Assembly (NCBI GenBank): GCA_016291905.1
Contig: JAEEZS010000040.1
Span: forward strand, 24,764-88,763
Direction: 5' to 3'
From: Bacteroidaceae bacterium
GTDB taxonomy: Bacteria > Bacteroidota > Bacteroidia > Bacteroidales > Bacteroidaceae
DNA: 64,000 nt
Shown: positions 55,218-63,030 of the stretch, one piece after another
How positions within the stretch are numbered: position 1 is the first letter of the stretch
Layout of the letters: every line of letters begins with the position of its first letter
Position numbers and translations under genes: made by a program
The notes under the pieces: generated by a model
Seen by the model: only the letters and a program-made list of their open reading frames with translations
Database searches by the model: none
Told to the model about the DNA's origin: nothing

Positions 55218-57755
55218 ATGAAAAAGGCGTTATTATTCCTCGTTTGTGTTGTTTTCTCGTTGGAGAATTTTGCCGATACTATCGGCCTGGAGCAGGCGCA
55301 ACAGATTGCCAGTCAGTTTATGAGCAAGGCGATGCCGAGTGTGAACGGGAAACGAAAAGTCCGCTCCGCGGAGCATTTGACGTATAAGGATTTGGGCTAC
55401 CGTCATCTTTGGACATTTGCAGATGAGGCAAATGGCGGTTTCGTCATCGTGGCTAACAACGACTGTGTGAATCCCGTTTTGGCCTATAGCGAGACGGACT
55501 ACCTCGATGTCGAAACGTTGCCAGATGCATTGAAACAGATTTTCCTCGGCTATGAGCAGCAGATGAACATTATTGCCGTTGCAGGCTATACGCCTCAAGC
55601 AAGGGCATCGGAAGTGGAGCGCAAAGTTATTCCACCCCTCATTGAGACCCAGTGGGAACAATATCCACCCTATAGCTATCGTCTCCCCTATGATTATAAT
55701 GCCAGTCATCCTACGCTTGTGGGGTGCGTGGCTGTTACTCTGGCAGACCTGATGTACTATTACAAATATCCTGCAGGTACGACGAAGACGATACCCGCAT
55801 ATACCACGGCCACAAAGGGCTATCAAATGGAAGCCTTGCCTCCAACGACATTTCACTACGAAAAAATGCATTTGAATTATTATAGTATTAGTGGAACAGA
55901 TGAGCCAGACCGAGACGACGAGTCGCTACAGGAAGTAACCAAGTTGCTGCTCTACTGTGGCTGTGCCTTAAAGATGGATTATTCGTTTGGAGGCTCTGCC
56001 GCTGTATTTGATATTGAGACTATTGCCGATTTTTTTGATTTCGATCGCGGAGCTTGTCGTCGTTATGCAGCCAACTATTCACATGAAGTATGGGAGCAGA
56101 TGGTCTATGACGAACTGGAAGCGGGTCGTCCTGTGCCTTATTCCTCAGGAGCTGCAATGGCTCAAAACCACATATTCATTGTCGATGGCTACGACGGTAA
56201 TGGGTATTTTCATGCCAACTATGGTCAGGGCGGAGGACAAGGATCAAACAGTATTTATTGCGATTTGGGTGTGTTGGATTTTTGTAGGTCTCAAATAAAT
56301 CAGGTGTGGTTCAGTGGTTACAATATTCTCCAGTCGGCATTCTTCGGATTCCAACCTAACAAGGGCAATGCTCCTGCGGAGGATGAAGAAGAAGCTAATA
56401 TCTCAGAGTCATCGCATGTGACGGTTGACAAGGTTTCCTACCATACACCTTTTGTCAACGAACGCCTGAAGGTGTTTATTGACTACACCAACAACGGTAC
56501 GAACTACGAGAATCGCCTCTTCCTTTGGATAGACGGAGAACTCTATGGAGGTGTCGGCGTCTATACTGATCCAGGACAATCGGGTCAGACAATCATCTTT
56601 ACTTCTGCACCTGACAAAGGCTCTCACGACGTAAAGATTTCTTCCGACTGGGATGGCAAAAGTGTACTCTACTCCGATAAGATGGAAATCACAGACGAAC
56701 CAGCCTGCAAGCTGGAATTTGAAATCTCAAGAGGAGATATCGATAGAAAAGGCTATCTGCATGGCTCGTTGAATATAAAAATCAAGGTGAAAAATGTGGG
56801 AGAGAACGTCTTTGACAATGTAATTTATACGTGTTTAGATGCCTTTAAGTGCGATGATAAGGGGAATTATATTGAAGATGAAGCGAATGGCTATCCGACA
56901 ACTGTGTGGTCTGACCCTTACTTCCTCTATCTTAAACCGAATGAAAGCAAAGAAATCGAATATACAATAGATTGCGCTTTATTAATTGAAGATCACATAC
57001 GTTATATTCCCATAATATTCTATTATAACCAAGGAAACACATATCAAATATTTGGCAAGAATTATGTTGACGGTTTCTACTACTCAAGCGAAGAAGTAGT
57101 TGACGTTACTGATATATCATTAAACAAAAACTCGCTCACATTGAATATTGGCGAAACAGCTACGCTTACAGCCACCGTCCTTCCTGAGAATGCATCGGAT
57201 AAGGAAGTGAAGTGGTCATCGTCAGACAAGACCGTCGCCTCGGTTGATTCAAATGGAAAAGTTACCGCAAAATATGTCGGAAAGGCAGTCATAAAAGTTG
57301 AATCGTTGTCTAATCCCGACGTCGTTGCCTCCTGCGAGGTGACGGTGGTGCAGCCCGTTACGGGAGTCACGCTTGATGCCACTTCAATACAGCTTGAAGA
57401 AGTAGGTGCGACATATCAGTTAACTGCGACCGTCCTTCCCGAGGATGCGAGTAACAAGTCCGTGGCGTGGAGCACCTCGGACAAATCCGTCTGCACGGTA
57501 TCCAAGAAGGGCCTTGTCACCGCCGTTGGCTCGGGCACAGCCACTATTACCGTAACAACAGAGGATGGTGGCATGACGGCGACGTGCGAAGTGACAGTTG
57601 TTGATGATGATGGTATCCAAGTATTGAAAACGGAGGATATGCAGAACGTCCGTGCCGTTTATGACATCACTGGCCGAAAGGTGGAAGGCCTTGGGCGGGG
57701 CTTGAACATCGTGCAGCTGAACGACGGCACAACGAAGAAAGTGTTTGTGAAGTAG
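55218..57755 (+). CDS. C10-family (streptopain-like) cysteine protease with BIG2 domains, T9SS-like cargo
   Basis: 845 residues. Signal peptide 1-18; propeptide about 20-135; C10 peptidase domain about 136-385 with catalytic Cys170 (LVGCVAVTLADLMYYYKYP) and His318 (NHIFIVDGYDGNGYFH). The motif after the His, NWGWGG in SpeB and interpain, reads NYGQGG here. About 395-640 is an uncharacterised beta region; two BIG2 Ig-like domains follow (about 635-715 and 717-795: VTDISLNKNSLTLNIGE, VTGVTLDATSIQLEEVG). The end, YDITGRKVEGLGRGLNIV, resembles a T9SS sorting signal. Likely a surface or secreted protease. Confidence 0.88.
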   Translation: MKKALLFLVCVVFSLENFADTIGLEQAQQIASQFMSKAMPSVNGKRKVRSAEHLTYKDLGYRHLWTFADEANGGFVIVANNDCVNPVLAYSETDYLDVETLPDALKQIFLGYEQQMNIIAVAGYTPQARASEVERKVIPPLIETQWEQYPPYSYRLPYDYNASHPTLVGCVAVTLADLMYYYKYPAGTTKTIPAYTTATKGYQMEALPPTTFHYEKMHLNYYSISGTDEPDRDDESLQEVTKLLLYCGCALKMDYSFGGSAAVFDIETIADFFDFDRGACRRYAANYSHEVWEQMVYDELEAGRPVPYSSGAAMAQNHIFIVDGYDGNGYFHANYGQGGGQGSNSIYCDLGVLDFCRSQINQVWFSGYNILQSAFFGFQPNKGNAPAEDEEEANISESSHVTVDKVSYHTPFVNERLKVFIDYTNNGTNYENRLFLWIDGELYGGVGVYTDPGQSGQTIIFTSAPDKGSHDVKISSDWDGKSVLYSDKMEITDEPACKLEFEISRGDIDRKGYLHGSLNIKIKVKNVGENVFDNVIYTCLDAFKCDDKGNYIEDEANGYPTTVWSDPYFLYLKPNESKEIEYTIDCALLIEDHIRYIPIIFYYNQGNTYQIFGKNYVDGFYYSSEEVVDVTDISLNKNSLTLNIGETATLTATVLPENASDKEVKWSSSDKTVASVDSNGKVTAKYVGKAVIKVESLSNPDVVASCEVTVVQPVTGVTLDATSIQLEEVGATYQLTATVLPEDASNKSVAWSTSDKSVCTVSKKGLVTAVGSGTATITVTTEDGGMTATCEVTVVDDDGIQVLKTEDMQNVRAVYDITGRKVEGLGRGLNIVQLNDGTTKKVFVK

Positions 57756-57785
57756 CGTGGAAGTGTTTTTGAGATAGTGTATAGC

Positions 57786-57815
57786 AATCCCCCGACCCTT
57801 GCAGGTTGGGGGATT
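57786..57815 (+). terminator. Hairpin between convergent protease and deaminase genes
   Basis: AATCCCCCGACC pairs with GGTTGGGGGATT around CTTGCA. No T tract follows on the plus strand. A nearby 19-nt near-duplicate (GGATTACTATGTCAATACG at 57811 and a copy with two changes at 57836) overlaps the deaminase stop region. Confidence 0.55.
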
Positions 57816-57846
57816 ACTATGTCAATACGTCAGAGGGATTACCTTG

Positions 57847-58326
57847 TCAATACGCCTTTGGATTGAGGGAGAGGTATTCGTCGAAGAGGGCGAGGCAGGC
57901 GTCGCGGTCGAGGGGGACGAGGTAGGGCTCCGCGTTAGACGAGGGGTTGACGAGTGCTTGGCGGCCTCCCATGAGGGTGTCGAAGCGTTCGTCGCGGAAG
58001 CCTATGCGGGCGTTGTCGGCAATGGTACAGCCGTAATAGACCCTGTCAATGTTCGCCCAAAGGCAAGCACAGAGGCACATGGGGCAGGGCTCGCCGGTGG
58101 TGTAGAGCTCGCAGCCCGAGAGGTCGTGCGTGTGGAGGCGGCGCGTAGCCTGTCCGATGGCAACCACCTCGCCGTGGAGGGTGGGGTTCTGGCGCTTGAG
58201 CACCTGGTTGTGGCCACGGCCGACAACCATGCCGTCCTTGACGATGATAGCGCCAAAGGGTCCTCCGTCGCCCGCGTGGATGCCGCGCTGGGCTTCGCGG
58301 ATTGCCATTTGCATATATTTGTCCAT
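57847..58326 (-). CDS. Nucleoside/guanine deaminase-like CMP-dCMP family protein
   Basis: 159 residues. Zinc ligands and proton shuttle in LHGEVVAI (His and Glu) and GEPCPMCLCA (PCxxC). FGFRDERFD-like C-terminal segment and length fit guanine deaminase of the GuaD type rather than the tRNA deaminase TadA. It starts 7 nt after the GH43 gene stop, so it could be cotranscribed with it, though no functional link is evident. Confidence 0.88.
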   Translation of the reverse strand: MDKYMQMAIREAQRGIHAGDGGPFGAIIVKDGMVVGRGHNQVLKRQNPTLHGEVVAIGQATRRLHTHDLSGCELYTTGEPCPMCLCACLWANIDRVYYGCTIADNARIGFRDERFDTLMGGRQALVNPSSNAEPYLVPLDRDACLALFDEYLSLNPKAY

Positions 58327-58333
58327 AAATGGT

Positions 58334-61300
58334 TTATGGGTTTATTCTTACTTCTTTCCGTCCATTGATGATGTAGATGCCCGTGGGGAGGCCTTCAACG
58401 GGGCGGCCGAGGAGGTCAAAAGAGTTGTTGCCTTCCATGCTGGGGGAGGGAGTACTGTCCTCTCCCCACACGTCAAAAGGGCGGCGGAGGGAGGTGACGA
58501 TTTGCCAGGTATCCACAGCATCGGGGCCCGTGTGGGTGGGGGTGACGGGACGGATGGTGCCGTCGGCATTGAACTCCAGGCGGTCGATGCACGTCTCGCG
58601 GTGGTAGCCGCTGCCGTTCTTACCCTGCCAGTTCTTGTTGATGCGGTGATAGACGATGTACCACTCGTCACGCCCGGGGATTTGGAGGATGCTGTTGTGC
58701 GCCGTGCCGTAGATTCCCTCGTCGGGGCGCTGGATGAGCACGATGGGATTGCGAGCCACGTTGATAGGGCCTGTGGGGGAGGTGGAGGTGCCGTAGGCCA
58801 CGTGGTAGTTGTTGGAGCCCGTGTCGTCGACCGACCAGAGGAAGTAGTACAATCCACCCCGGTAGAAGACGTAGGGAGCCTCGCGGTAGGCATAGTCGCT
58901 GAGCGTGCCGCCCGTGGGCGTGAGGACGCGCGTGGTGCCCTCCTTGAGCGAGACGCGGTCGGGGTTCAGTTCGGCGCAGGCCATGTAGCCGTTGCCCCAG
59001 TAGATGTAGGGCGTGCCGCTGACGGGGTCGGTGAAGACATCGACGTCAATCTGCTGTCCGCCGCCTGCGGGTGAGGTCTTGATGATGCTCTCGCCACGGT
59101 CGGTGAAGGGGCCGACGGGCGTGGGGGCGGTGGCGACGCCAATCTCCTTGCGCTGCCCCGCGTTGCCGCTGAAGTAGAGGTAATAGGTGAAAGAGCCGTC
59201 GTCGTTCGCCACCTCCTCGATGGCCGGTGCCCAGGCGTTGCCCGAGGCCCAGATGACCTGCGCCGTGGCGAGATTGAGGACGTTGCCCTCAAAGACCCAC
59301 TCCTTAAGGTCGGCTGAGGAGTAGGCGGTGAAGTACGTTCCCGCCCATCCGGCCACGCCGTCGGTGGTGGTATAGACGTAGTAGCGTCCCGTCTTGCGGG
59401 AGTAGAGCACCTCGGGGTCAGCATGGAAGTCGGGGAGGATGGGGTTGCCCACGCGGCTGTCAGGCAGGACGCCGAAGTCCGTGGCGTTGAGGCCTGTGGA
59501 GGGCCAGGCATCAATGAGCCGTGCCACCTCGTCGGGGGTGACGGGGATGACCGTGCCGTGGCGCGGGGTGAACGAGCCGGTGGTCTGCGTGTTGCAGACG
59601 AAGGTGAAGTCGTGCAGGTTGCTGCTCTTGCAGAACTGGTAGTGCCCCGAGGTGTAGCAGTCGTACATCAGCACCCACTCGTCAGAGTCGATGAGGCGGA
59701 AGACGCCCGAGCCCTCGACGGCCACGTTCGTCTGCTGGAGGTAGCGCCGCTCGGCTGTCCAGGGGCCGTGGAGCGACGATGCCGTGGCCTGCTGGATGCC
59801 GTTGCCCTCGCCCTCGGTCTTGAAGAACATGTGGTATGTGCCGTCGTCGCTGCGCACGATGTCGGCGTCGATGGTGTTGGCGCCGTGGTCATAGAGCACC
59901 TGCGGCTGGCTGAGGGCGGTGAAGTCGTCGTTGGCGTAGGAGTAGTAGATGATGTAGTGCTTTCCCCTCTCGCCGATGGAGTAATAGACCATGTATTTCT
60001 TCTCCTCGGGGTCCCAGATGGTCTGCGGTGCCCATACCTGGGTGAGTGCCTGACGGTCGAAGCGCTCGGGCCATGTGGTGGGGAAGTCGATGGCGCTGTG
60101 CGTCCAGTGGATGAGGTCGTCGGAGCGGAGCAGCACCAGTCCGTCGTTCGACGACCAGCCCTCGCTGGACTTCATGTCGGTGACCACCATGTAGAACCGC
60201 CCGTCCTCGCCGCGCAGGATGTGGGGGTCGCGGACAGCCTTCTTGAGGGCGATGGTGTCGGAGCTGATGATGGGGGCACCGTTGTTGAGGGGGGTGTAGT
60301 TGAAGCCGTCGGTGCTCAGGGCAAGACGTATCTGCTCTTGGCTCTGGCTATTGCCGGTGAAGTAGGCAAAGAGGTAGGCGCTGTACTCGGGGGCCTCGGG
60401 CACGGTGACGTCGAAACGCACCGAGTCGGCTTCGCCGCCCTTGACGAGCAGGGCGGTGAGGCTGACAGTCTTGTTGCCCTTGGGCGAGAAGCCGCGGAGG
60501 AAACCTGCATGGCTGACGAGCGTGGGGTCTGACGAGCGCCAGCGCACGTACGAGCCTTCGCTCAGCAGGGTGGGCAGGCTGAGGTCGGTGCGCAGGCAGT
60601 CGAGGTCGGCAGCGGCATTGCGGCGCTCAAACTCTGCAATTAGCATACGCAGGTCGGTGCGGACGCTCTCGGCATTGTCCAGCACGGGGACGACGCGGAC
60701 GGGGAACGTCTTCCGTGCCGTGAGCGACTTCTTCGTGAGCGTGGCGGTGAGGGTGACGCGGGCGGTGTCCTCGCCGAGGGCAGGGCGTGTGACCTTGCCG
60801 GTGGGTGAGAGATGTGCGGCGTCCGACGAACCCCACACTACAGCGATGCCGTCGTCCATGTTCACGGGCAGGGCAATGTCGTCGTAGAGGATGTCCGAGG
60901 CCAGCGTCAGCCGTTCCTTCGCCTCCTCCAGCTGGGCAACGAAGAGCTCGCTGTTCAGCTTGTCAAGGTCGGCGCAGGCATCCAGAATCTTCTCGTCGGT
61001 GAGGGCACCGTGGAAAATGTGCAGATGGTGATAGCGTGCCCCGCTGAGGTAGGCGTCGCCGGCGTAGCACGAGCGTCCCAGCCGGTTGTAGTCAGTCTTT
61101 CCCAGTCCCTTCGGCGTCAGGCGGATGGAGTCGGAGCGGACGGGCAGGCCGTCGATGAAGAGGGTGCCGAGGCCGTCCTGCTGGCGATAAGTGACGTTCT
61201 GCCACACGCCCTGCGCGAGCGGCGCACCCGCCTGCACGCCCTGTTCCTCGCGGTAGTTCGTGGGGGTGATGGCATAGCGCGTCTGGCCGGCGCCGAGGAA

Positions 61301-62329
61301 GAGGCAGCCCGTGGGCGTGGTGTGGATGTCCTCGGAACGTGAGAAGCTCCAGACGAAGTTGCCTGCCCGGCCGAGGTTGGTGGAGGTGGGGATAAAGAGG
61401 TCGGTGGTGATGGTGAAGTTGTCAGCGGCGTGCAGGTTTTCGCTCACGGGGGTGCCGAGGTCATACCAGCCGTTGTCGTTGCCAAGGTCGAGGATGTACT
61501 CTCCGCTCACCTCCGTCAGCCGTGCGCTGCCGTGCAGCGAGGCTCCGGGCGGCACGCTCTGGGGGTCGAAGGCATAGTCGCCGATGGAGTAAGCGCTGTC
61601 CTCCACGTACTCCTTGCCTGCGAGGGCGCAGACCTCGGCCGTGGTGAGTGCCCCGTCGTAGATGCGGAAGTCGCTCAGGTAGGTGCTGGCCAGCCGTGCC
61701 TCGCCGTCGTTCACCGTGCTGAACAGGCGGTTGCGCACCGTCCGTCCGATTTGTTCGGGCGTGAGGCTGATGCGTCCGCCGGCCTGGTATGTGCCGTCCA
61801 CATAGTAGCGCACCACGCCTCCGCGCACCGTCCACGTGAACGTGTGCCAGTTGCCCGTCTGCAAACCTTTTGCAGCAGCGACGCTCTGTTCGTCGGCCAC
61901 GGTGGAGGACGAGAGGTGCACGCCCGCGTCGGCAGCGCCGATGTAGAAGTAGCCCTTGTCGGAGAGGCTGATGTTGTCGCCCTGCGTGAACGAGAGCAGC
62001 ACGTAGCCCGGGCGGTCGTACTTGTTGACCGTGCTGATGTAGAGCCGTGCCGAGACGGTGAAGTCCGTCAGTCCTCCGGCCACGTCGCCGAAGCGCTCGC
62101 CGAGGTCCACCCAGCCCTTCATGCCGTTTTTGAGCACCACCTCGTGCTTGAAGGTGGTGACGGCAGCGCCATCCATCAGCGTGCCGTCGTGGCCGAGGCC
62201 GGAGAAGTCGTTCAGCGAGGTTTCGCCCTCGGCAGCGCGCGTCAGGTCGTAGTGCAGCACCAGCCGCGTATCAGCTGCGGCAGCCATGGTCATGCCGATG
62301 AGGAGAAGAGATAGGAGGAGTCTTTTCAT
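58334..62329 (-). CDS. Double-GH43 glycosidase with two LamG domains, T9SS-like cargo
   Basis: 1331 residues from ATG 62329 (MKRLLLSLLLIGMTMAAAA); the longer frame to 62356 enters the -7 box. Domains: signal peptide; two LamG/concanavalin-like modules (about 22-240 and 255-450); two atrophied Ig-like domains (about 460-650); GH43 catalytic domain one (about 655-960) with Asp in AVRDPHIL, Asp in IDADIVRSDDG and Glu in AVEGSGVF; GH43 domain two (about 985-1295) with Asp in FHADPEVLY, Asp in IDVDVFTDP and Glu in YREAPYVFY. The end LPTGIYIINGRKEVRINP resembles a T9SS sorting signal. Probably an arabinofuranosidase/xylosidase-type enzyme; the exact activities are unknown. Confidence 0.88.
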   Translation of the reverse strand: MKRLLLSLLLIGMTMAAAADTRLVLHYDLTRAAEGETSLNDFSGLGHDGTLMDGAAVTTFKHEVVLKNGMKGWVDLGERFGDVAGGLTDFTVSARLYISTVNKYDRPGYVLLSFTQGDNISLSDKGYFYIGAADAGVHLSSSTVADEQSVAAAKGLQTGNWHTFTWTVRGGVVRYYVDGTYQAGGRISLTPEQIGRTVRNRLFSTVNDGEARLASTYLSDFRIYDGALTTAEVCALAGKEYVEDSAYSIGDYAFDPQSVPPGASLHGSARLTEVSGEYILDLGNDNGWYDLGTPVSENLHAADNFTITTDLFIPTSTNLGRAGNFVWSFSRSEDIHTTPTGCLFLGAGQTRYAITPTNYREEQGVQAGAPLAQGVWQNVTYRQQDGLGTLFIDGLPVRSDSIRLTPKGLGKTDYNRLGRSCYAGDAYLSGARYHHLHIFHGALTDEKILDACADLDKLNSELFVAQLEEAKERLTLASDILYDDIALPVNMDDGIAVVWGSSDAAHLSPTGKVTRPALGEDTARVTLTATLTKKSLTARKTFPVRVVPVLDNAESVRTDLRMLIAEFERRNAAADLDCLRTDLSLPTLLSEGSYVRWRSSDPTLVSHAGFLRGFSPKGNKTVSLTALLVKGGEADSVRFDVTVPEAPEYSAYLFAYFTGNSQSQEQIRLALSTDGFNYTPLNNGAPIISSDTIALKKAVRDPHILRGEDGRFYMVVTDMKSSEGWSSNDGLVLLRSDDLIHWTHSAIDFPTTWPERFDRQALTQVWAPQTIWDPEEKKYMVYYSIGERGKHYIIYYSYANDDFTALSQPQVLYDHGANTIDADIVRSDDGTYHMFFKTEGEGNGIQQATASSLHGPWTAERRYLQQTNVAVEGSGVFRLIDSDEWVLMYDCYTSGHYQFCKSSNLHDFTFVCNTQTTGSFTPRHGTVIPVTPDEVARLIDAWPSTGLNATDFGVLPDSRVGNPILPDFHADPEVLYSRKTGRYYVYTTTDGVAGWAGTYFTAYSSADLKEWVFEGNVLNLATAQVIWASGNAWAPAIEEVANDDGSFTYYLYFSGNAGQRKEIGVATAPTPVGPFTDRGESIIKTSPAGGGQQIDVDVFTDPVSGTPYIYWGNGYMACAELNPDRVSLKEGTTRVLTPTGGTLSDYAYREAPYVFYRGGLYYFLWSVDDTGSNNYHVAYGTSTSPTGPINVARNPIVLIQRPDEGIYGTAHNSILQIPGRDEWYIVYHRINKNWQGKNGSGYHRETCIDRLEFNADGTIRPVTPTHTGPDAVDTWQIVTSLRRPFDVWGEDSTPSPSMEGNNSFDLLGRPVEGLPTGIYIINGRKEVRINP

Positions 62330-62353
62330 ATCAAGGTGATTGTTATTCTTGGG

Positions 62354-62394
62354 CAAAGATAGTGCAAGGCGAGCGAAATACCAAATTTATTTGA
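62354..62394 (-). promoter_or_regulatory. Promoter of the GH43 gene
   Basis: On the minus strand: TTTG (-33) at 62382-62385, TTTCG at 62374-62378, TATCTTTG (-7) at 62354-62361, 25 nt before ATG 62329. Confidence 0.7.
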
Positions 62395-62690
62395 GTATTT
62401 CCGAGCCGCAGCCTATCTAAAAGCCTCCAAAGGGGGATTAAAGATAGTGCAAGGCGAGCGAAATACCAAATATATTTGGATATTTCTGAGGCGACCCCTA
62501 TCTAAAAGCCCCCAAAGGGGGATTAAAGATAATGACAAAAATGCGATTAAACGAGAGAAAAGTCAAAAATCTTTTGAACTTTTCCGAGCGTGAGCATTTT
62601 AGACCGAAGGTCAAGGTGAGTGAAAAAGCAAATTTATTTTTGAGTATTTCTGAGGCGACCCCTATCTAAAAAGATTCAAGAATCGGATTA
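62355..62690. repeat. Tandem 85-bp promoter-module duplications
   Basis: 62355-62439 and 62440-62524 are direct repeats of 85 bp with about nine differences. A third, diverged copy begins at 62525, and a fourth partial one at about 62611-62670 (GTGAGTGAAAAAGCAAATTTATTTTTGAG region, TTTCTGAGGCGACC). Each intact copy holds, on the minus strand, a CCCCC/GGGGG hairpin followed by TTTT, then the AT-rich palindrome, TTTCG element and TATCTTT box. In copy two the last base of the box is A instead of G. Confidence 0.8.
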
Positions 62691-62915
62691 TGATGCAATT
62701 CTGCGACAGGCTGTCGCAGTTATTGACAAGACAAGAGCAATGGTGGCAACAACGGTATGTTCTGCCATCGGTACGGCTCATTGGGAATAGGATAGTTGCT
62801 TCACGACAAGAAGGTTGAGAGTCAGCATGGTAGTGGCGTAGTCAACCGCCTTTCCTATGACTTGAAGCTTTGGCATGGCGAGAAAACGAAGGATGCAATC
62901 CAACGTTTGCAATAA
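62671..62915 (+). pseudogene. DUF1016 (YhcG/PDDEXK nuclease family) remnant
   Basis: Conceptual translation from 62671 gives KIQESDYDAILRQAVAVIDK and on to AIGTAHWE, then TAG. After a one-base shift it continues as IG, an in-frame TAG, and LLHDKKVESQHGSGVVNRLS through YDLK, then HGEKTKDAIQRLQ and a stop. The text matches the N-terminal part of DUF1016 proteins (HWEIGRxL...YGxxVVxxLSxDL). The gene is broken by a frameshift, a nonsense codon and a large deletion. It has no start codon or promoter of its own. Confidence 0.6.
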
Positions 62916-62974
62916 AAAATGTGAAAATATTGCAAAATTTCAGAGTTTGTTAATTTCGTTTTATAGAAAATGCC

Positions 62975-63019
62975 TATATTTGCAAACCAAACTTAATAAA
63001 ATCGTACGACTTTTATTAA
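62975..63019 (+). promoter_or_regulatory. Promoter and leader palindrome of the AAA ATPase gene
   Basis: TATATTTG at 62975-62982 is a -7 box. Between it and the ATG at 63031, TTAATAAAA (from 62993) and TTTTATTAA (to 63019) form a near-perfect palindrome centred on TCGTACGA, a possible operator for the ATPase or a leader hairpin. Confidence 0.5.
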
Positions 63020-63030
63020 ATAGAATTTAT

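Noticed and set aside
59423..60532. A 369-codon plus-strand frame
   Set aside because: Antisense to the GH43 gene; no motif.
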